From the NCBI GenBank assembly GCA_000469685.2, contig LS997562.1, forward strand, positions 5,210,015 to 5,274,014: a DNA stretch of 64,000 nucleotides, in the 5' to 3' direction. Source of the stretch: Haemonchus contortus (taxonomy: Eukaryota > Nematoda > Chromadorea > Rhabditida > Trichostrongylidae). Made by a program: the position numbers and the translations under genes. The notes under the pieces are model-generated. The model did not search any database and had not been told where the DNA came from. It was given only the letters and a program-made list of their open reading frames with translations. Shown here in pieces: positions 1-14,400 of the stretch; position 1 is the first letter of the stretch; each line of letters starts with the position of its first letter.

Positions 1-1347
1 TCGCTCTCATTTGTGTGCCCAGGAAATGGATGCGGAAATGTTCTCAATATCAGGAAAGCTATCGAAAATGAAGTGGGTAGAATATATTAATCCATATGGC
101 CGAAACTAGCGGTTAAGAGCTTATATTACTTCGTCAGCCGGGGTTTTTTCTCTTTGGATGGGTTAGGAGTCAATTTCAACCTTGACCTCTTGCTCAGCGG
201 TTGACACGGCTTTCATGCTTTATAGCGCAGATATTCATTTTATTTGAAGATCGCTAAATACCATGCAAATTGGTAATATCTCTCTGTTTATGGTTGGGCC
301 ACTGCTATTTTTAGCCATCTGATTGTTGAATAACCAACCCCTTACTTATAGACTTGCCTCAATTATAAAGAGTTCATTTCCAGGAGTCAGGATTGCGCCT
401 GTCGTTGGATTCATGTGAAAAGTGCAACGTGGAGTTGTCACAGTATTCTGCCTACATATGTAATAGACTCAGTCTTACGTTAAGAGATTATGTTATGAAA
501 CATCTCATGGCCCCATTCAAGTATGTTTCAATTTTTGATATTTCTATGAGTAATCTAAGTCATTGGCGTTGTAGGTGTGATGACCCAGTGTGTGAGTTCA
601 GTACAAGGACCCATTTACTGAGGTGGAGCCGTGAAGGGCTAGAGTGTCCGAAATGCTCAGGAGGAGTGTTGCGGAAAGAGGTGATTTTTTGCCAGTTTTT
701 GGATGTTGTTTATGTCAGAGCGTTGTTTATGTTAGAGCAAAACCACTTCAAAAGGGATGTGTGACGCGGTTTGGCTAGGTAGTGATAATGTCGCTATACT
801 TACGCCCGCTTATAGCTCAAACTCATACTTTCTGTTGTGTTAATGTATTCGCTTCTCCGGTTCGGGCTTATTTAATGGCGGAACAAAGGAAAGAGTGCAA
901 GGGCCTCTAAAAATATGATTTGAATCAAAAGTTATTCCTAACTGAGAATATTCCAGTACTCAGCAAAGGATCTATTCGACCAACAAATGTTTTTGAAACA
1001 GGTCGTTGATGTGCATACAGCATTAGAGGAATTGAAACCAGAACAGAGAAGTAAGTTCTTTAGCGTGAACTGTGAACTCGTATGGAATTTCAAGTTTTTT
1101 CTAGATTTTAACAATTTCGATAGAGTAACATTGATCAGATAATCATAGGAATAGTAGTATGTTTCCACTATCTATGTCTTTTATGGAAATGAGGTTTTCA
1201 GGAATTCTCCAATCTAAGCCCAATTTTCCTGCCGTGATGTCGCTTTACAATGAACTATCTGTACTAATCACTCGATACTTGGATAAGAACGCTTACAGCA
1301 AAGTTGATCTCGCCTTTATATTCGCTCCAATGCTAAAGATAGAGTAA
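1..1347 (+). CDS. pola-1: DNA polymerase alpha catalytic subunit, C-terminal exons (5' end outside window)
   Basis: This is the C-terminal tail of the replicative polymerase that extends RNA primers in the nuclear pol alpha-primase complex. Four exons join in phase: 1-72, 384-680, 957-1050 and 1202-1347 (TAA at 1345-1347). Cysteine pairs are visible: CPGNGC in the first exon, then CEKC, CDDPVC and CPKC in the second. This is the paired zinc-module layout of the family's C-terminal domain, which in known homologues binds the B subunit. The sequence after CDDPVC (a basic stretch, then CPKCSGGVLRKE) matches the second zinc module. The final residues YSKVDLAFIF resemble the family terminus. Catalytic exons must lie upstream of base 1. 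Identification rests on remembered family pattern. Exon joins are inferred from GT/AG signals and reading phase. Confidence 0.9.
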
Positions 1348-1450
1348 TGTCTTTCTGATTTTTTTTTTATTTTGATACATAGTTTTATCTTCATTTTATA
1401 AGTAGCGGTTTGTAACTAATTGTAATTAATTATCAAAACGTATACTATAA

Positions 1451-1456
1451 AATAAA
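1451..1456 (+). other. Polyadenylation signal AATAAA of pola-1
   Basis: A canonical AATAAA lies about 105 bases after the pola-1 stop, in AT-rich sequence. It is the best candidate 3'-end signal for that gene. Confidence 0.55.
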
Positions 1457-2422
1457 TAATCATACGTAACTATGACTTCGATGTATTTTTCGGTGTGCAT
1501 CATATTCGAAATTTCTGAAGTTGTTTACTTTTGCTAGAATGAGAGTAACCTCGTTTATGTTCCATTTGCATGATTTTTTTGTTCGTGTTTGATGCGGGTT
1601 TACGATTCTTATCAATTTTGAGCCTTAAATGGTCGTGAGCTTGTGACTTATTGATTAGGTTGTACGTCTTGCACAAAAGTAAGCTGTCGATTTCAAGCGA
1701 TCGTGATCACAACGATTGTTAACTTCAGTGTAGTAATTACATTTTGTTAAATTATTTTCTGATTGTATATGAAGATTTTAATGTTTCCTGCAATACAGTT
1801 GCATGATGTAATCATACATGAGTACTGTTTGATGCTATCTGTACTGGAACATTATTAGGGAATAAGCAGGAGAGGAGCTGTCATTTACTTTCTAGAGGCG
1901 GACCATGCGACCTGCTTAGGTTGGGGATTATTTGAAGTCGGGAAGGGTGGAGCCTTTTGACGATAATCCATCCCGTATTAAGGATGTGCTCCTGCATTGG
2001 GATTGCTTGCATGACTGTTATTTACTAATAGCTTAATCCGAAGATAGTGATGAAAGCGGTACTCAAACAAGCCCATTAGGTGCGCTAACTGCGTTGCGAT
2101 TTGATGCCAGAACTAAGTTTGATATACCTTTCGCATTACCGGGTTGTCAGGATACAAGAGTGTTACCAACGAGACTTCCAACAGAATGTTTACTCCATCA
2201 CCGATTCCGCTTGGCTTGTTTACAGGCAGTTCCTAGGAAGTGGGAGTGGGAGTTGGCGTCATTCTTATTCAACGCACCAAACCCTGTAAGGCGCTGCACT
2301 ATACCTAAAATATTTCAATGGTTGAACACTTCAGCTTTCCACCGCTAAAGTAGGAAAGAGTGTTATTGATAAAAGGAGGGGAACATTATAAAACAAAAAA
2401 TAGACTGGTTTAAGTAGAAGAG
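1457..2422. other. pola-1 / Ku70 intergenic region
   Basis: About 970 bases with no convincing exon. It should hold the Ku70 promoter or a trans-splice acceptor, but no clear TTTCAG directly upstream of the Ku70 ATG is visible, so trans-splicing is not supported by sequence. Short ORFs at 2094-2348 look incidental. Confidence 0.5.
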
Positions 2423-5400
2423 ATGGATGACGATTACGAGGACTTTGACTTTGACGTTGCAGCTGAAAGCAACAAGAAGGTGAGTATTTCATTCGAAGAA
2501 TACCCCATGAACTAATTCGAACTGTTACAGTATACCTTGTTTTGGATAGATGGTGGTGCCAATATGTTCGAAGGAGGAGCAGACTGTGATTTCAAAAGAG
2601 CCATGAAGGTAAGCGGTACAGAAAAAATTTAACTAGATTATTTCACTTTTTTATTTATACCTAAAAATGCTGTTTGAGTCACCATTTCATAGCAAGTTCC
2701 ATGGCAATTTGGACACTCTAGTAGGAAAAAATCAGCTCCACTGAATACCAGTACAAGCAGCCAAATTTTGGCTTCTTGACCGGGCTCATTTCGCCAACTT
2801 GATGTATCTGATATACCTAAAGTGAAGAAAGAATAAGGAAGCAAAAAGCTCTAGAAAGGGTCTGATCGGTGGGAATGGCATCGGGAGAAGCATGTAATAT
2901 GGTTGTGGAAACGGGTAAGCGGAGCTTTATTTAACAGATGAGATATCTTAGAAGCAATCTAGGATCTGCAGTTATAAGTGAAAACTGGTTAAACTATTTA
3001 CCTCCTCAGAACAGTCGATTTACTTGTACTTTTTCACTTTACATTTTAACAGGGTTATTTATGATTTTTAGTGCCTTCTTCTTGCATTTAGTGGAACTGC
3101 ACACATTTTTAGGCTGTATTCACCCAACTATTGAAGATAGGGTGTTCGGGATCACGAACTCATCGATATGGGCTGTTCATAGCCAACACGGTATGCTTTT
3201 TGGTACATTCTTGTAATCATTTCATAGAGATGTTCGGGAAGGGATCGATGGCTATGCCATCACCGAAGCAGAAACCATAGTGCAGTGTCAAAAAAAAACA
3301 ACTAAAAAAGGTGGGGTATATGTCACAGTTTCGTACCCCACTAGAATTCTGAACGGAAGTCAGTCTTACAAGTGAGATTGACCAAGGCCCAGTCGCTCCA
3401 AGTTTTCAGGGTTCCTATATTGCTTTAAAGTTCATAGTAATGGATGTCTTTTTGCTCAATAAAGTCGTGATCATGTTCCTATTATTAGTAAAGGGCATGT
3501 TGAAGCTACATTATTTATTTACATGTCTTCTATTCCAATGGCACTTTCATGTTATTATCCTCAGGAAAAATCGGATACACATATGCCTGGGGCGGTAAAG
3601 AATTGCGTGGAATGGTTTGATCTGAAAGTGCGATCTGACCACGATTCAGGCGAAGATCAGCGCCGTGTCTGTACATTGAAGGAGTTCATCGATGAAGGTA
3701 TCAGCGCTATCGTTTCCTGGCAATGACAATGAGAACTGCTCAAAAATTTCCAAAAATCTAGCTTACTATCAGGTCCCCTTTATTAAACATGGAAAGGTGT
3801 CGCTTAAACCGACCCTTACTTGCCTAAAACTGCTTCAATATTCAATCATGGTCCGTCTCTCTTTCCAGATGACATCAAAGCCGCTTTCGATAAGCGTTTT
3901 GGAGGACATCGTAAATGTGACTTATCAACACTACTTTGGTATTCCAGGAAAATTTTTATGGAGTAAGGTTATGTCCTTTTTGATTTTTTATATATTTGAC
4001 AGTAATTTGTTAGGCTGGCTTATTTGCACAGCACTTTCCGACCCACCGGGTGAGATTATGCCATCAAACGGAAGTCGGGAGGGTGAATAGGGTTCGCTCT
4101 ACCTTTTGGTGTAGTCACGTTTTCGTGTGATTGAGAAATCGAGGGTTGTTCCGCTGTTGCATGGAGCGTTTGTTCTGAAACAGGATCCCAGTCCAAGGGA
4201 AAATTTCGAGATTTCGTGAAGCTCATTACCGAGTAACTCTGTCTTTTAGACTGAGTGTTAGGGATGATTCTGATGTGGGTCATTGAGTTATCCGAATCTA
4301 CAGATGTTTGTTAATGATGCGGTTGAATCTGGATTCGATATAGTTTTTATTTTTACAATATAGTGAGTCTCTATTGTGAGGGGCCAGTGGCTCCAGAATG
4401 CCGGAAGTTTCAAAAGCGATTAGTTTCAGAGGTTGTTCTGCAAAGCGGTATTTTCAGGCAAGGAGTTTCTCAGCGGCAACAAACCATCGTCTACATCACC
4501 AACGACACAAATCCCTTCGAGGAGAATTGGGCAACTCAAATTGAAGGATACTTCGTAAGTTAAATTGTAGCGATAAAAGGCAGCTTTTGAGTGATTGGGT
4601 TATTAGCCTGCTGAATAGCATCCTAATAACTATCGAGGTAGGAGACGCTTCCATCTTTCTAGAGGCGGGGTTCTCTTGGAGGAGCAAGACTTTTTTCGGC
4701 TCCGAACTGTAATCACAGCTCAGGAGCTTTTTCACGCTTTGAAAATGCTGCAGGAGTGAGTGGGCGTTAATCATATTTGTTACTCAGTGATCAGGCCGTT
4801 CCTATCGTGGAATTTGTCATTAAAACTTGACAAGAGGGTTGGCAGAAGAAGAGGAAGGAGGAGAGATACTTTCTTTCGTTGCAAGAACTTTTTGTTAGAA
4901 TATTTGGGACGCATGGTAACTTATTTCGGGATTTTTGCTACAAAAAACATTGAAAGTTGATTCATTATCTGGTAAGATGAACTGCGAACACTCATACTTT
5001 GGTGAAATTTTGACTGATAGCGTCATTCTGCTTCATTTTTCAGACCAGAATGAGGAAAGGAGTTTACTCCTTCCGTCATCAGAAAGGAAAACGCACTGCT
5101 GGAGAATTTTCAGTAGTACTATTGAGGAAAGAAGACGACGATGACGACGAGACGTATGAGAAAGACACACGAGTCTGGGTGAGTCATGAATGCAGCACTA
5201 CGCAAAGTCACACTCTGGGCGGTAGCCCAGCTTGCTGATTGCTTATCTAGTTTTCCTAACGGTAGGAATAGATGGAGAGTAAAGCATTTTAAGCTGAGAA
5301 ATAAGTGAAGTACCCGCAGTCAAAATCGATAAGTGCCACTTTGAAGTGCCGAAATTATAGTAATACATATTCGACTCGTGATGACGACTTGGGGATGTTT

Positions 5401-8400
5401 TTCTTCATATAAGTCAGCGCCTTCTGCCAAGTGAGACGAGTTTTGTCCCACTCAATTGACCTCAAAAAAAAAAAAGGTTGATGAGCATGTATGGGATTCG
5501 ATTTGCTGACCATTTTTCCAAAATCAATGGTACCTGCTGCTATTCCATCTTAATCCGGGGCAAACCGAATTTGAAGGTGCAGTGTTGAATGAAAGTGCTG
5601 TCACACGCCATCCAGTTTTGGTGCAACTGTGTGCAGGTGACCCGTCTGGGAATAGAGACCCTCTTGATACAGACACTGTTGCTGCGTACCTTTATCCTAC
5701 TTCCGCTTCCCTTCCCCTGGCTGTTTGTGGTATGGATTGGGCTGGGTCCCGAATAAAATACAAAAATTTCCTGCTCTATAAGTGATTCAGGTCTCCCATA
5801 TGAGCGAATCCCTTCAAGACACTTATTCACCTGTAATTAATACTTCTCAACACGATGAGTTCTTCCCTGAATTTTGTGATGAATTATTCCAGATATATTA
5901 TCATTTTTCTATTCGAGGCTTGTTTTCCTCTCGCATCCTTTTGTGTGTCTTTTTTCGGTATATCTTTTCATTTTGTTCATATTTCTCATTGAAAACGTCA
6001 TCGAAGCCGATTTCGTTTTCAGCGGCAGTTGGATCCTAATATTGGTGCAAGTAAATCGATCGAGGATTTGGAAACCCAGTGAGTGTTTTGAATATGGGTT
6101 CTATGTAGTGGTCAGAGGTAGCGATCCGGATTGGTGCATTCCTATTTTCTAGGCGGATCTGTGATGTCACAGTGTTCAAAAAATCATAAGTAAAATTTGG
6201 GCACTATTTACCCTTTACTGTACCACTTTGTCGAGAATGGGATGGATTTCTATCGAATTTTTTTCTAGAACATGAAACCAACTAGAAACTTGCCCAGAGT
6301 GGTAATTCGACACGTAGAACACGAATATCGCATCCACTCGTCATGAAGATGCCTAGCGCTCGTGCCGGAGCCAAATGGAGCTGAGTCACCAATCTTGCTG
6401 AAAAACTTGCCCTTGAGTAGTGTGTTAGAACGAGGCATTTTCATGACGAATGGATGCGATGTGCGTGTTCTACGGGTCAAATTACCCCCTAGGCAAATTT
6501 CTAGTCGGTTTCATCTTCTTGAAAAAAATTCGACAGAATCCAGCCCATTCTCGACAAAGTGGGGCAGTAAAGGGTAAACAGTGTCAAAAATTTGGAGTTA
6601 AGGTGCAGTGTCACAGTCGTCCGGAGCTTGAATACAGCAATCCTGATTACTACCATAAAATGTTTGCTATTGACATCAGTGCACCTAGGTATCCGTTTCA
6701 GAGTGTTCCAGAAAACGTTCTCTCTTCGTGCGTTCAGTAATATCGCATTCGAACTGGGTCCAGGAGTGAAATTCAGTGTCTCTGTGTACGTGGTTTCCTG
6801 TGATTTGATGATTAGCGCTATCATTTATTCTTGATAACAATTAGTGATTATCAGTGATAGTCACTGGGTTCTATTTCGCATTGTCTCGTAACAAAAAAAG
6901 CACAATATTTGGGTCGTCTAAGTAGCGGGCGGGTGCTTATTTTTGTTTAGGTATGCGTTGGCCAATGAAGCTCGCCCTCCTCCTAAGGAGTACCTTGACT
7001 ATGAAACAGAAAACCCGCTTGAGAAACGACAAGTATGGCTGCCACATGACGTTAGTTTTAGAAGTCACTTTGAATTTTCAGTTGAAGACGTCCTCGCAGT
7101 AGTGTAGCATTTTTTCAAAATTCAACAAAAATTGGAGACCATGTGTAGATTGGGAAGAAGAGATGGTGCAGCGGCAAGGACCCAGTTGCCACGCTCGCAT
7201 GGTCCGCGGTTCGAATCTCCACCGATACCCCGATACCGCCTAGGTCATCCTCGATCAGAGTTACTTAATTGGAACCACTCCCGTCTGTAAGGAATACATC
7301 CCCGCAAGCGACTTCCATTCAGAATGGTGGGACGTAATGAATGCGTATGTGCCATAGACAGTGACTTGCTGTGGCCAGCCGCTGTACAAGTCAGTGATTT
7401 CATCCTCCCAGACAAATCTAATACCAGTTAACCGACCCCTGATGGAGGGAAGGCTTTTTTGGCCTGGGTGCATACACAGCACCACCTCCGTCTGCCTTTA
7501 TATAATACATATGGAACGAAATTTTGCTTTTTTCGCTGAAAAATGAAGAAAACAAGTCATTTGCCGACGTTTGGCGAATCCAATTAGGTTTCTATCTGTT
7601 TAGTTGCAAATTCCAAGCCAATTTTCTTTCATTGCCCTAAAGTTCATATACTTTTACCTATTATTTCTTGATGGTTTTTTTGCCTCAACTGTCTTCGCAG
7701 TAAAATAAGCGGCGTGTTCTCGTATATGCGAAAATGTCTGGATATTTGAATGTTTTTCAGAATGCATCCCAGCGGCACAGTCATATGTCAGCTGGAGATA
7801 CCGATGTCAAAGATGAACCGATTTCCGATGTGCTGGAAGACACAAAATGGCTAGGTAAGTGGTACACAGCTTGTTCGCTTGTTTAGTGATTTCAACAGTA
7901 ATTTCATCTTTTAAAAAGATTTTCTTTGCAGAAAAAGAAGTAGAAGATCGTACGCGGGCTAAATTCGAGCTCAAAAAAGCCATCAAACTCGGTGGAGAAT
8001 GTATTGTGAGCGAGCAGTCCGAGATTGAAGAGTTGGGCAGATTTGATGCCAAAGGTTTGGTCTCATTTCGGAAGAAGTATAATACCCCTTGGTAAAATAA
8101 AAGGGAAAATCGAAAAATAGTGGAATATACATAAAAATTAGAAAATAAATAAAGTTAGTTTTATAATTCGAAAATTTTACCTCTCATAAGATCCGATGCC
8201 ATAGAGGTTGTGCGTATGGTAGGGTCAAGGCGGAAAAAGCTATTTAAGGTTGTAGGAAAGTGTTGAATGGACAGGAGTTTAAGGCTAAACCCCGTTCCTT
8301 CGAATTTGAAGGGGAATGGTGAAGAAAGAGTTTCTCTGAAGCTGATTGTGTGACCCAATTGGGCAAATACTTGGGGAGTTGTGAAAGTCACCACGTACTT

Positions 8401-11400
8401 CTCGAACTTATCCATCTCAAGTATCCTGGCAGCCTTGTTCTGAGATTAGAAGTTGACTTGGCATGACTTGGGAGTGAGAAAGAGGAGAGGGCGCATTTGA
8501 CATAGCTTTAAAACTCATTTATCTGCGAGCGTTCTATACTCACTGGAGTCCACACCTCCCACACGGGATGCGAACAATTCTCCCGAAAAGGGTAACTCTT
8601 ACTGGTAATGTCATCATTCGCACATGACTGTTCCTAGTCATTTATGTTGTTTAGGTATTGTACTGTTAGGCTTCAAACCGATATCAGAGATAAGCTTCGA
8701 GAATCATATCCAACCGTCGCGATTCCTTTATCCGGATGAGAGTGTAAGTAAAAATATTGACATTCATAAATTTCTTCTCCTTTGGAAAAAAAGTGGTGCA
8801 GATTCTTGAGGTCGTCATGTGCTGAACTAAATTTTTTTAGTCGGTGCTCGGATCGGCATGTCTTTACCGAGCATTGTTGGAGCGATGTTGGGCTAGGAAA
8901 ATGGCAATGATCTGTCGGTTCTGTTCGAGAGCAAATCAGAAGGTCCGACTGGTGGCGCTGATACCGCAGATGTCGGGAAAGGGGGAGGTGGGTTTCTCTA
9001 CAAAGGATGGCAGTTCGTTGATTTGTAGTTGCTTGCAGTTTAGCCGGTCACAGTGTAGGTTCTTCAATAGCGGAACTCTAAATTCAACTTAAATCTTTAC
9101 TTTCTTCAGGTTTCCCTTCGTATGATGAAGGAAAAATAATTTCAGTAGTGGAAAAGCTAGTCTTTAAACTACCGACAATGGTGTAAAACAGGTTTGGAGC
9201 CCCTAGGTAATCGCTTCTCTTCCTTCAAATAGAAGATTAGATGAGGGAAGTATCTGCAAAAAGTCTTATAAAAGGCCAGATTTTTCCCGGATTTTCTGGA
9301 AATTTCCATAAAAGTGTTATTCAAAGACGTTATTCACTTCTATGCGCTCAATAGATCCGAAAATCTCACGACATCGCTTTCAGATGACCAGATCGCGGCT
9401 TTTTCCTTCTTGTGTCGGGTTTCAAAGCGGTGCAACGAGGACTGCGCAGAAGTGGCTTCAAGAATAAGTGTTTGGCACAAATGTCCAGCACACCTGTGGA
9501 GTGGGAGAGTTAGAATTTCTGAAGATGTACTTGTCGAATATGGGGAGACAGTTCAGCCATCATAGGGTTAAAGGAAAGATCAATGAGGCTGGACCTCTTA
9601 CAACCAAACAAGGGAGTAGTGTCCCTACATAGAAAACCCGAGAGGATTTCCCTACCATTCCAGAAAAAAACGACTATTTCGTTGTTTCGGAAGGTACTTT
9701 CTAACAAGTCGATAGTATAGGAGCTCAGCTGCATCTTCCCTTCTTCCCCTCAAAAAATTGGCCAAAACGTATGTTGCCAAAACGTATGTTGAGGCTCTAA
9801 ACAGATGTAACCCGCATAAACGTTTGTCGAAAACTCTGACCGTATTCTGCAACCTCACCGGACACACTCAGTACTCTTTTAATTTCTTCATCTGAACTTG
9901 TTAATAGAAGCCTTTCGTAAAATTAAGCTTGTTTGGGTTTTCAGAATCGTTTCGATACGATCCGCGAGTACAACTTTGACGGATTCCATGTTGTGTTCCT
10001 ACCATTCGCCGAGGACATACGTGACGTGTCTGAAAAAATGAAATGTCCCGAGGGGGAATGGCCAAAACGTAAGTTTTTCGAAAGTGTTAGAACTTTGTCA
10101 GTGGTCGTGTAACGATAAACTCGCAATGGCCTCAAAACCCCCTCTTCTGGCAAGGATTATTCTAAGTGCTTCGGTTTCAGCATCCGCCTCTGATGTTCGG
10201 GTAGCTTCGGCATTCGTCAAAAAACTGACTGGATCTTATGTTCCGTCACAGTATGAGAATCCAAGTGGGTGAAATTATTTTCTGTTCTTCAATATGTTAA
10301 TTTGTTTTTTCGCATAGGTCAGTTGTTCCCCATTTCTGGCCCTAATCAAGCTGAATCGAGTACAAGTAATTGTGTAATTGTTTGTTAATTGATTTGAAGT
10401 AGCATATTCAAGCTTCAACCAGGACTAGCCCTGATTCAGAATTAAGTTTTTGATCTACTCTAGATTTTAATAGAACCCTCTGCTTCTTGTTAATCAAAGA
10501 ATTATGTCGAAGATACGTATGGCTCAGGTGGTTGATTGTAATGGAAAGTTGGTGAAAAAGCGCGAGAATCAGTTGATTCCAATAAAAAATTCCCGGACGA
10601 AGTGGAAAAAAGAGGTAGGCACCAGATTGAGGCGACAGAGGAACGAAATGGTTACTTGGCGTGATGCCAATTGTGTGCCTATCGCGTAAGGCTGGCTAAT
10701 GTATGCCAAAAATGCCAAAATTGTCGCGCTTTATCGTCGTGGGTCATACTTAGCTGTTTAAATTTTCAAGATGTGTGCCCTATTGTGTGTGGTGCAGCCT
10801 CTTCGAGATTTTTGAAACGCGTCCGTCTCTAGCTGTGGCATACTATAAACACAATCTTTCAATCCCTGCTACGCTTTATCTAGGCTGTTTTTCGATCTGA
10901 CAGCGTCATATATGGCACACTTGGTGGCGACAGGTTCGTCGCAGGGGGAATAGCTTGAAAGCCATTTTGAAGGTGAGCTGTGAGTTTGAGTTGATGTAGG
11001 AATCCCACTTGTTGCACTGGAAATTTATGAGGTTGGACACACTCGTGGGTGGGTACGGTTAGCCGCTCACCCATGGGGCTGCCCTTGCTCTCTTCACTGG
11101 TTTGCTCAATGTGATGGTCATTCCGGAGGTCCCACAGGAAGTCCTGTGACCATGTTCTTCTAAATATGAGAGCAAGGGTCCAGCATTAACTAAAACAGGC
11201 TTCGCAAGGGCTTTCCGGATTTGCTCCGCCGAGACGAGCATGCATCGAGAAATTCGCCACGAAGGGGCCATATTCAGTCAGTTTAGAGGGTGAGGTCAGC
11301 TTCAGCTGCTGTATACTCCCCCTCTTCGGAGGCTACCCAACTTTACTTTTTCGTGATTGATAACTTTCAGGAAGCGGAGAGAATAAAGAGATATTGAACA

Positions 11401-14400
11401 GCCTCGCGATAGACCACATTTTAGAGTGGGAATCTCAGGATTACTACCGGTTCATGCTATTTTACTACCATACTTGACCAACTATTCGCAACTAGTTTTT
11501 GGCTTTTAGTCTCGTGCTATGTGTGAATATATAGAAATCCTCCTTTCTCATTCCAGGATTGCAGTCATTCTATGCGATGATCGTTGAAAATGTTGTTGGT
11601 GAGCAAATTGTGAAGCCTACTGATACGATATGTGAGCTACACGTTTTTTCTATACTAGTTTTCCCTTCGTTTAGTTATACCTAGCAGAGCTCCCTTGAAT
11701 CATCCCCATCTGTGTTTTGCATATCCATCTTTTCCCTTTCAGTACCCTACCATGCTCGACCAGAATGGGCTCAGCGAGTCAAAAAGGAGTCTGCTCACCT
11801 CATCGAGCACTTTCATTTGGATAAACTAGAGGAATTGGCGCAGACTACTGGCCGGAAAAGAGGTGCTGGTGAGTGCATGGCGCAACTCGAAAAAAATGGA
11901 GTAGAACAGCGTCAGAAAGCTATCATTGGCTCGCCGATTATACTCTTTGGATTTATTATTTTTTATTCCGATTAATTTTTATTTATTCGTAGATAGCAAG
12001 CCGGATGCCGGTCGGGCGAAGACAGCGAAAACTGATCACTCTCAAACTGATCCTCGTGATTTAGCTGCGAAAGGAAAGGTAACTTTTGTGGGAAATTGTT
12101 CAGCTTCGTTACTATAACTCATGCTCCTGTTGAACTCCGCCCATTTTGATTACGCTCCACCCACCGTTGGTTACACCTGCTTGTGTTGTCCATGTATCCC
12201 CGTGTAGTTGTATATGCTTCTCATCAATGAGCTTAGTGAAGTGAAATGGAGATGTTACTCGCCCAGTTGTCCAGATTCCCTCATCGAGATACATAGATCC
12301 CCGGCCCATAGGCTTAGACATGCCCATCTATATCTTTCAGTTGGGCAAGGACAGGGTTGCCCTGCGAGACGAGATATTAGGTTGTCGGAAAAGTATTTGC
12401 GCATTTTGGTTCCCATGTTGTGAAATCTTTGGGGATAGCTCTAGAGCCTTCACTGCGGAATATGTGTAAGTGCAGGTCAATGCGCTCTCCACACCATATC
12501 TGCCGTAGCATTTCTCAACGGTTATGGCTGCAAGAATCGCTCTCGACTCAAAGCTACTCAGACTATCTTTTCTTCATAAGTTGAGAAAAAACGTTAATCC
12601 AAATTGAGCGACATGGGGAATAGGCGATGCGATAGGACCATTCATTGTCTCTAATAGCACATCAAGAAGTTGGTACAAGAAGTTCAAAAATGGCCACTTT
12701 GACTGAACCGAAGAACCACGATTTGGGAGACTAGCTGAGCTTAATGATGACAATCTCCTGAAGCTGGTTGAAGAAGATTCTAGGTTTAGTACCCATCAGC
12801 TGAAACAGGAGCTCATAGCCATCACGACACAACAGCTGTCCATTTGCATCGCCTTGAAAAGTCATGGAGATTCGGAGATATGGATACGTTTTGATCTGGG
12901 TGGTCACGACCTCCAAATGAAGAGGGATTCATGCCTAAACTTGATGACTTTCCGACGCACCTTCGCATGGCTGGAAGACTTAATCACTGGCGACGAGAAG
13001 TGTGTTCCCTACTTAAACCACGCGAGGAAGCGCCAGTGGCTTAGATGCATAGAGCATTGAATCCCGACCTCAAATCCCGAATTCCTACCTCAGAAGGCAA
13101 TGCCAAGCGTATGTAGCCATTCAACAGGATCGTTCACTGAGACTTTCAACCACCAAACTCCGCTGTCAGCACTGAAGCCCAGTGTGCTCTGTGGACCGGA
13201 TTGCTGCAGCTCTAAGAGAGAAACTCGGGAAAGTCTATTTTCTCCACGACAGTGCTCGCCCACACTTTTCGAAGGAGACTCAGAAGAAGCTTCAAAGCCC
13301 GAGATGGCTTGTTATGGCCCACCCACCGTATTCACCAGACCTAACTCCAACGGATTATCATCTGCTCCTGTCGCTGTCGGACCATCCGAAAAATAAGAAG
13401 TTCAATTATGTGAATCAACTCGAAACGTACATTGACGAGTTTTCCTCCTCGAAACCTCAGGAATTCTATGCAAGCAGGAACCACAAGTTGCCTGGTGAAT
13501 GGCAATACCTTGTCGATAATGATGATGCATATATTAGGTTGAGTAAAAAGTTTTGATCGGCTCTTCTAGATTTTTTCGTAGGACCGCTCGGAAGGACTTC
13601 GTAATAGGTTATGGTAGACCGATTCCTAACCTGTATTTTTAGGGGGGATATATAAGCATCCCCTTGTAAGTGCTTCGCAAAAATGACTTCAACCTTCAAC
13701 TGCCGTCCTGAGCTGTCTGATAGCTACCGTCTATCACGAATTTCTGTACGGGCATAATCCACCGACGGCTGTCGCAAATATCTGTGGTGCATCCAGAAGG
13801 ATCATCGTAATTCAGTCCACAGGTGCCTCATGACGAAACACCTCCAAGACTAGCAGAGAAGTGGATTATGTCCGAGGAAGGTTTTACTGTGTCGTCGGTG
13901 GACATTCTCAGGGAATGCTCTACATTGGATAGCTCACAGAGGGCTCCACCGTGACCGCCGGGATTTGCGCTTCTCAGCTACAGAGTTTGGCCGACGTTGT
14001 TCGAAGGGAGCGTCCGCAGCGTGAAAATGTTTGTCTTTTTCACGACAGCACACAACCGCGTGTTGCGAAATTATTTTGTCAGTAAATTGCCGAACTTGGA
14101 TGGGCAGTGCTAACCCATTCTACTTATTCGCCAGGTCTCGCTCCGTCTGACTACCATTTGTTTCTTGCTCAGAAGCATCACCTCCGCGATAGAAATTTTG
14201 ATGATTGCCCGGATCTCAAAAATGAGATCTCCAGCTTTTTCGAATCGCGGCCGCCACCCTTCTAGGCTTCAGGAGTCAAGAAACTGCCGGTTCGTTAGAC
14301 GTATGTACAGGACAACGATGGAGAGTATATTACTAATTGAGATCCTCTTTCAATGGGAATAAGACTTTTTAAAGTGAAAATAGAAAAGCCGATCAAAACT

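Noticed and set aside
11371..11449. An exon-like segment in Ku70 (SGENKEILNSLAIDHILEW) after TTTCAG.
   Set aside because: It cannot be joined to the following exon in phase, whereas skipping from 10264 directly to 11557 keeps the frame and matches the Ku70 pattern better.
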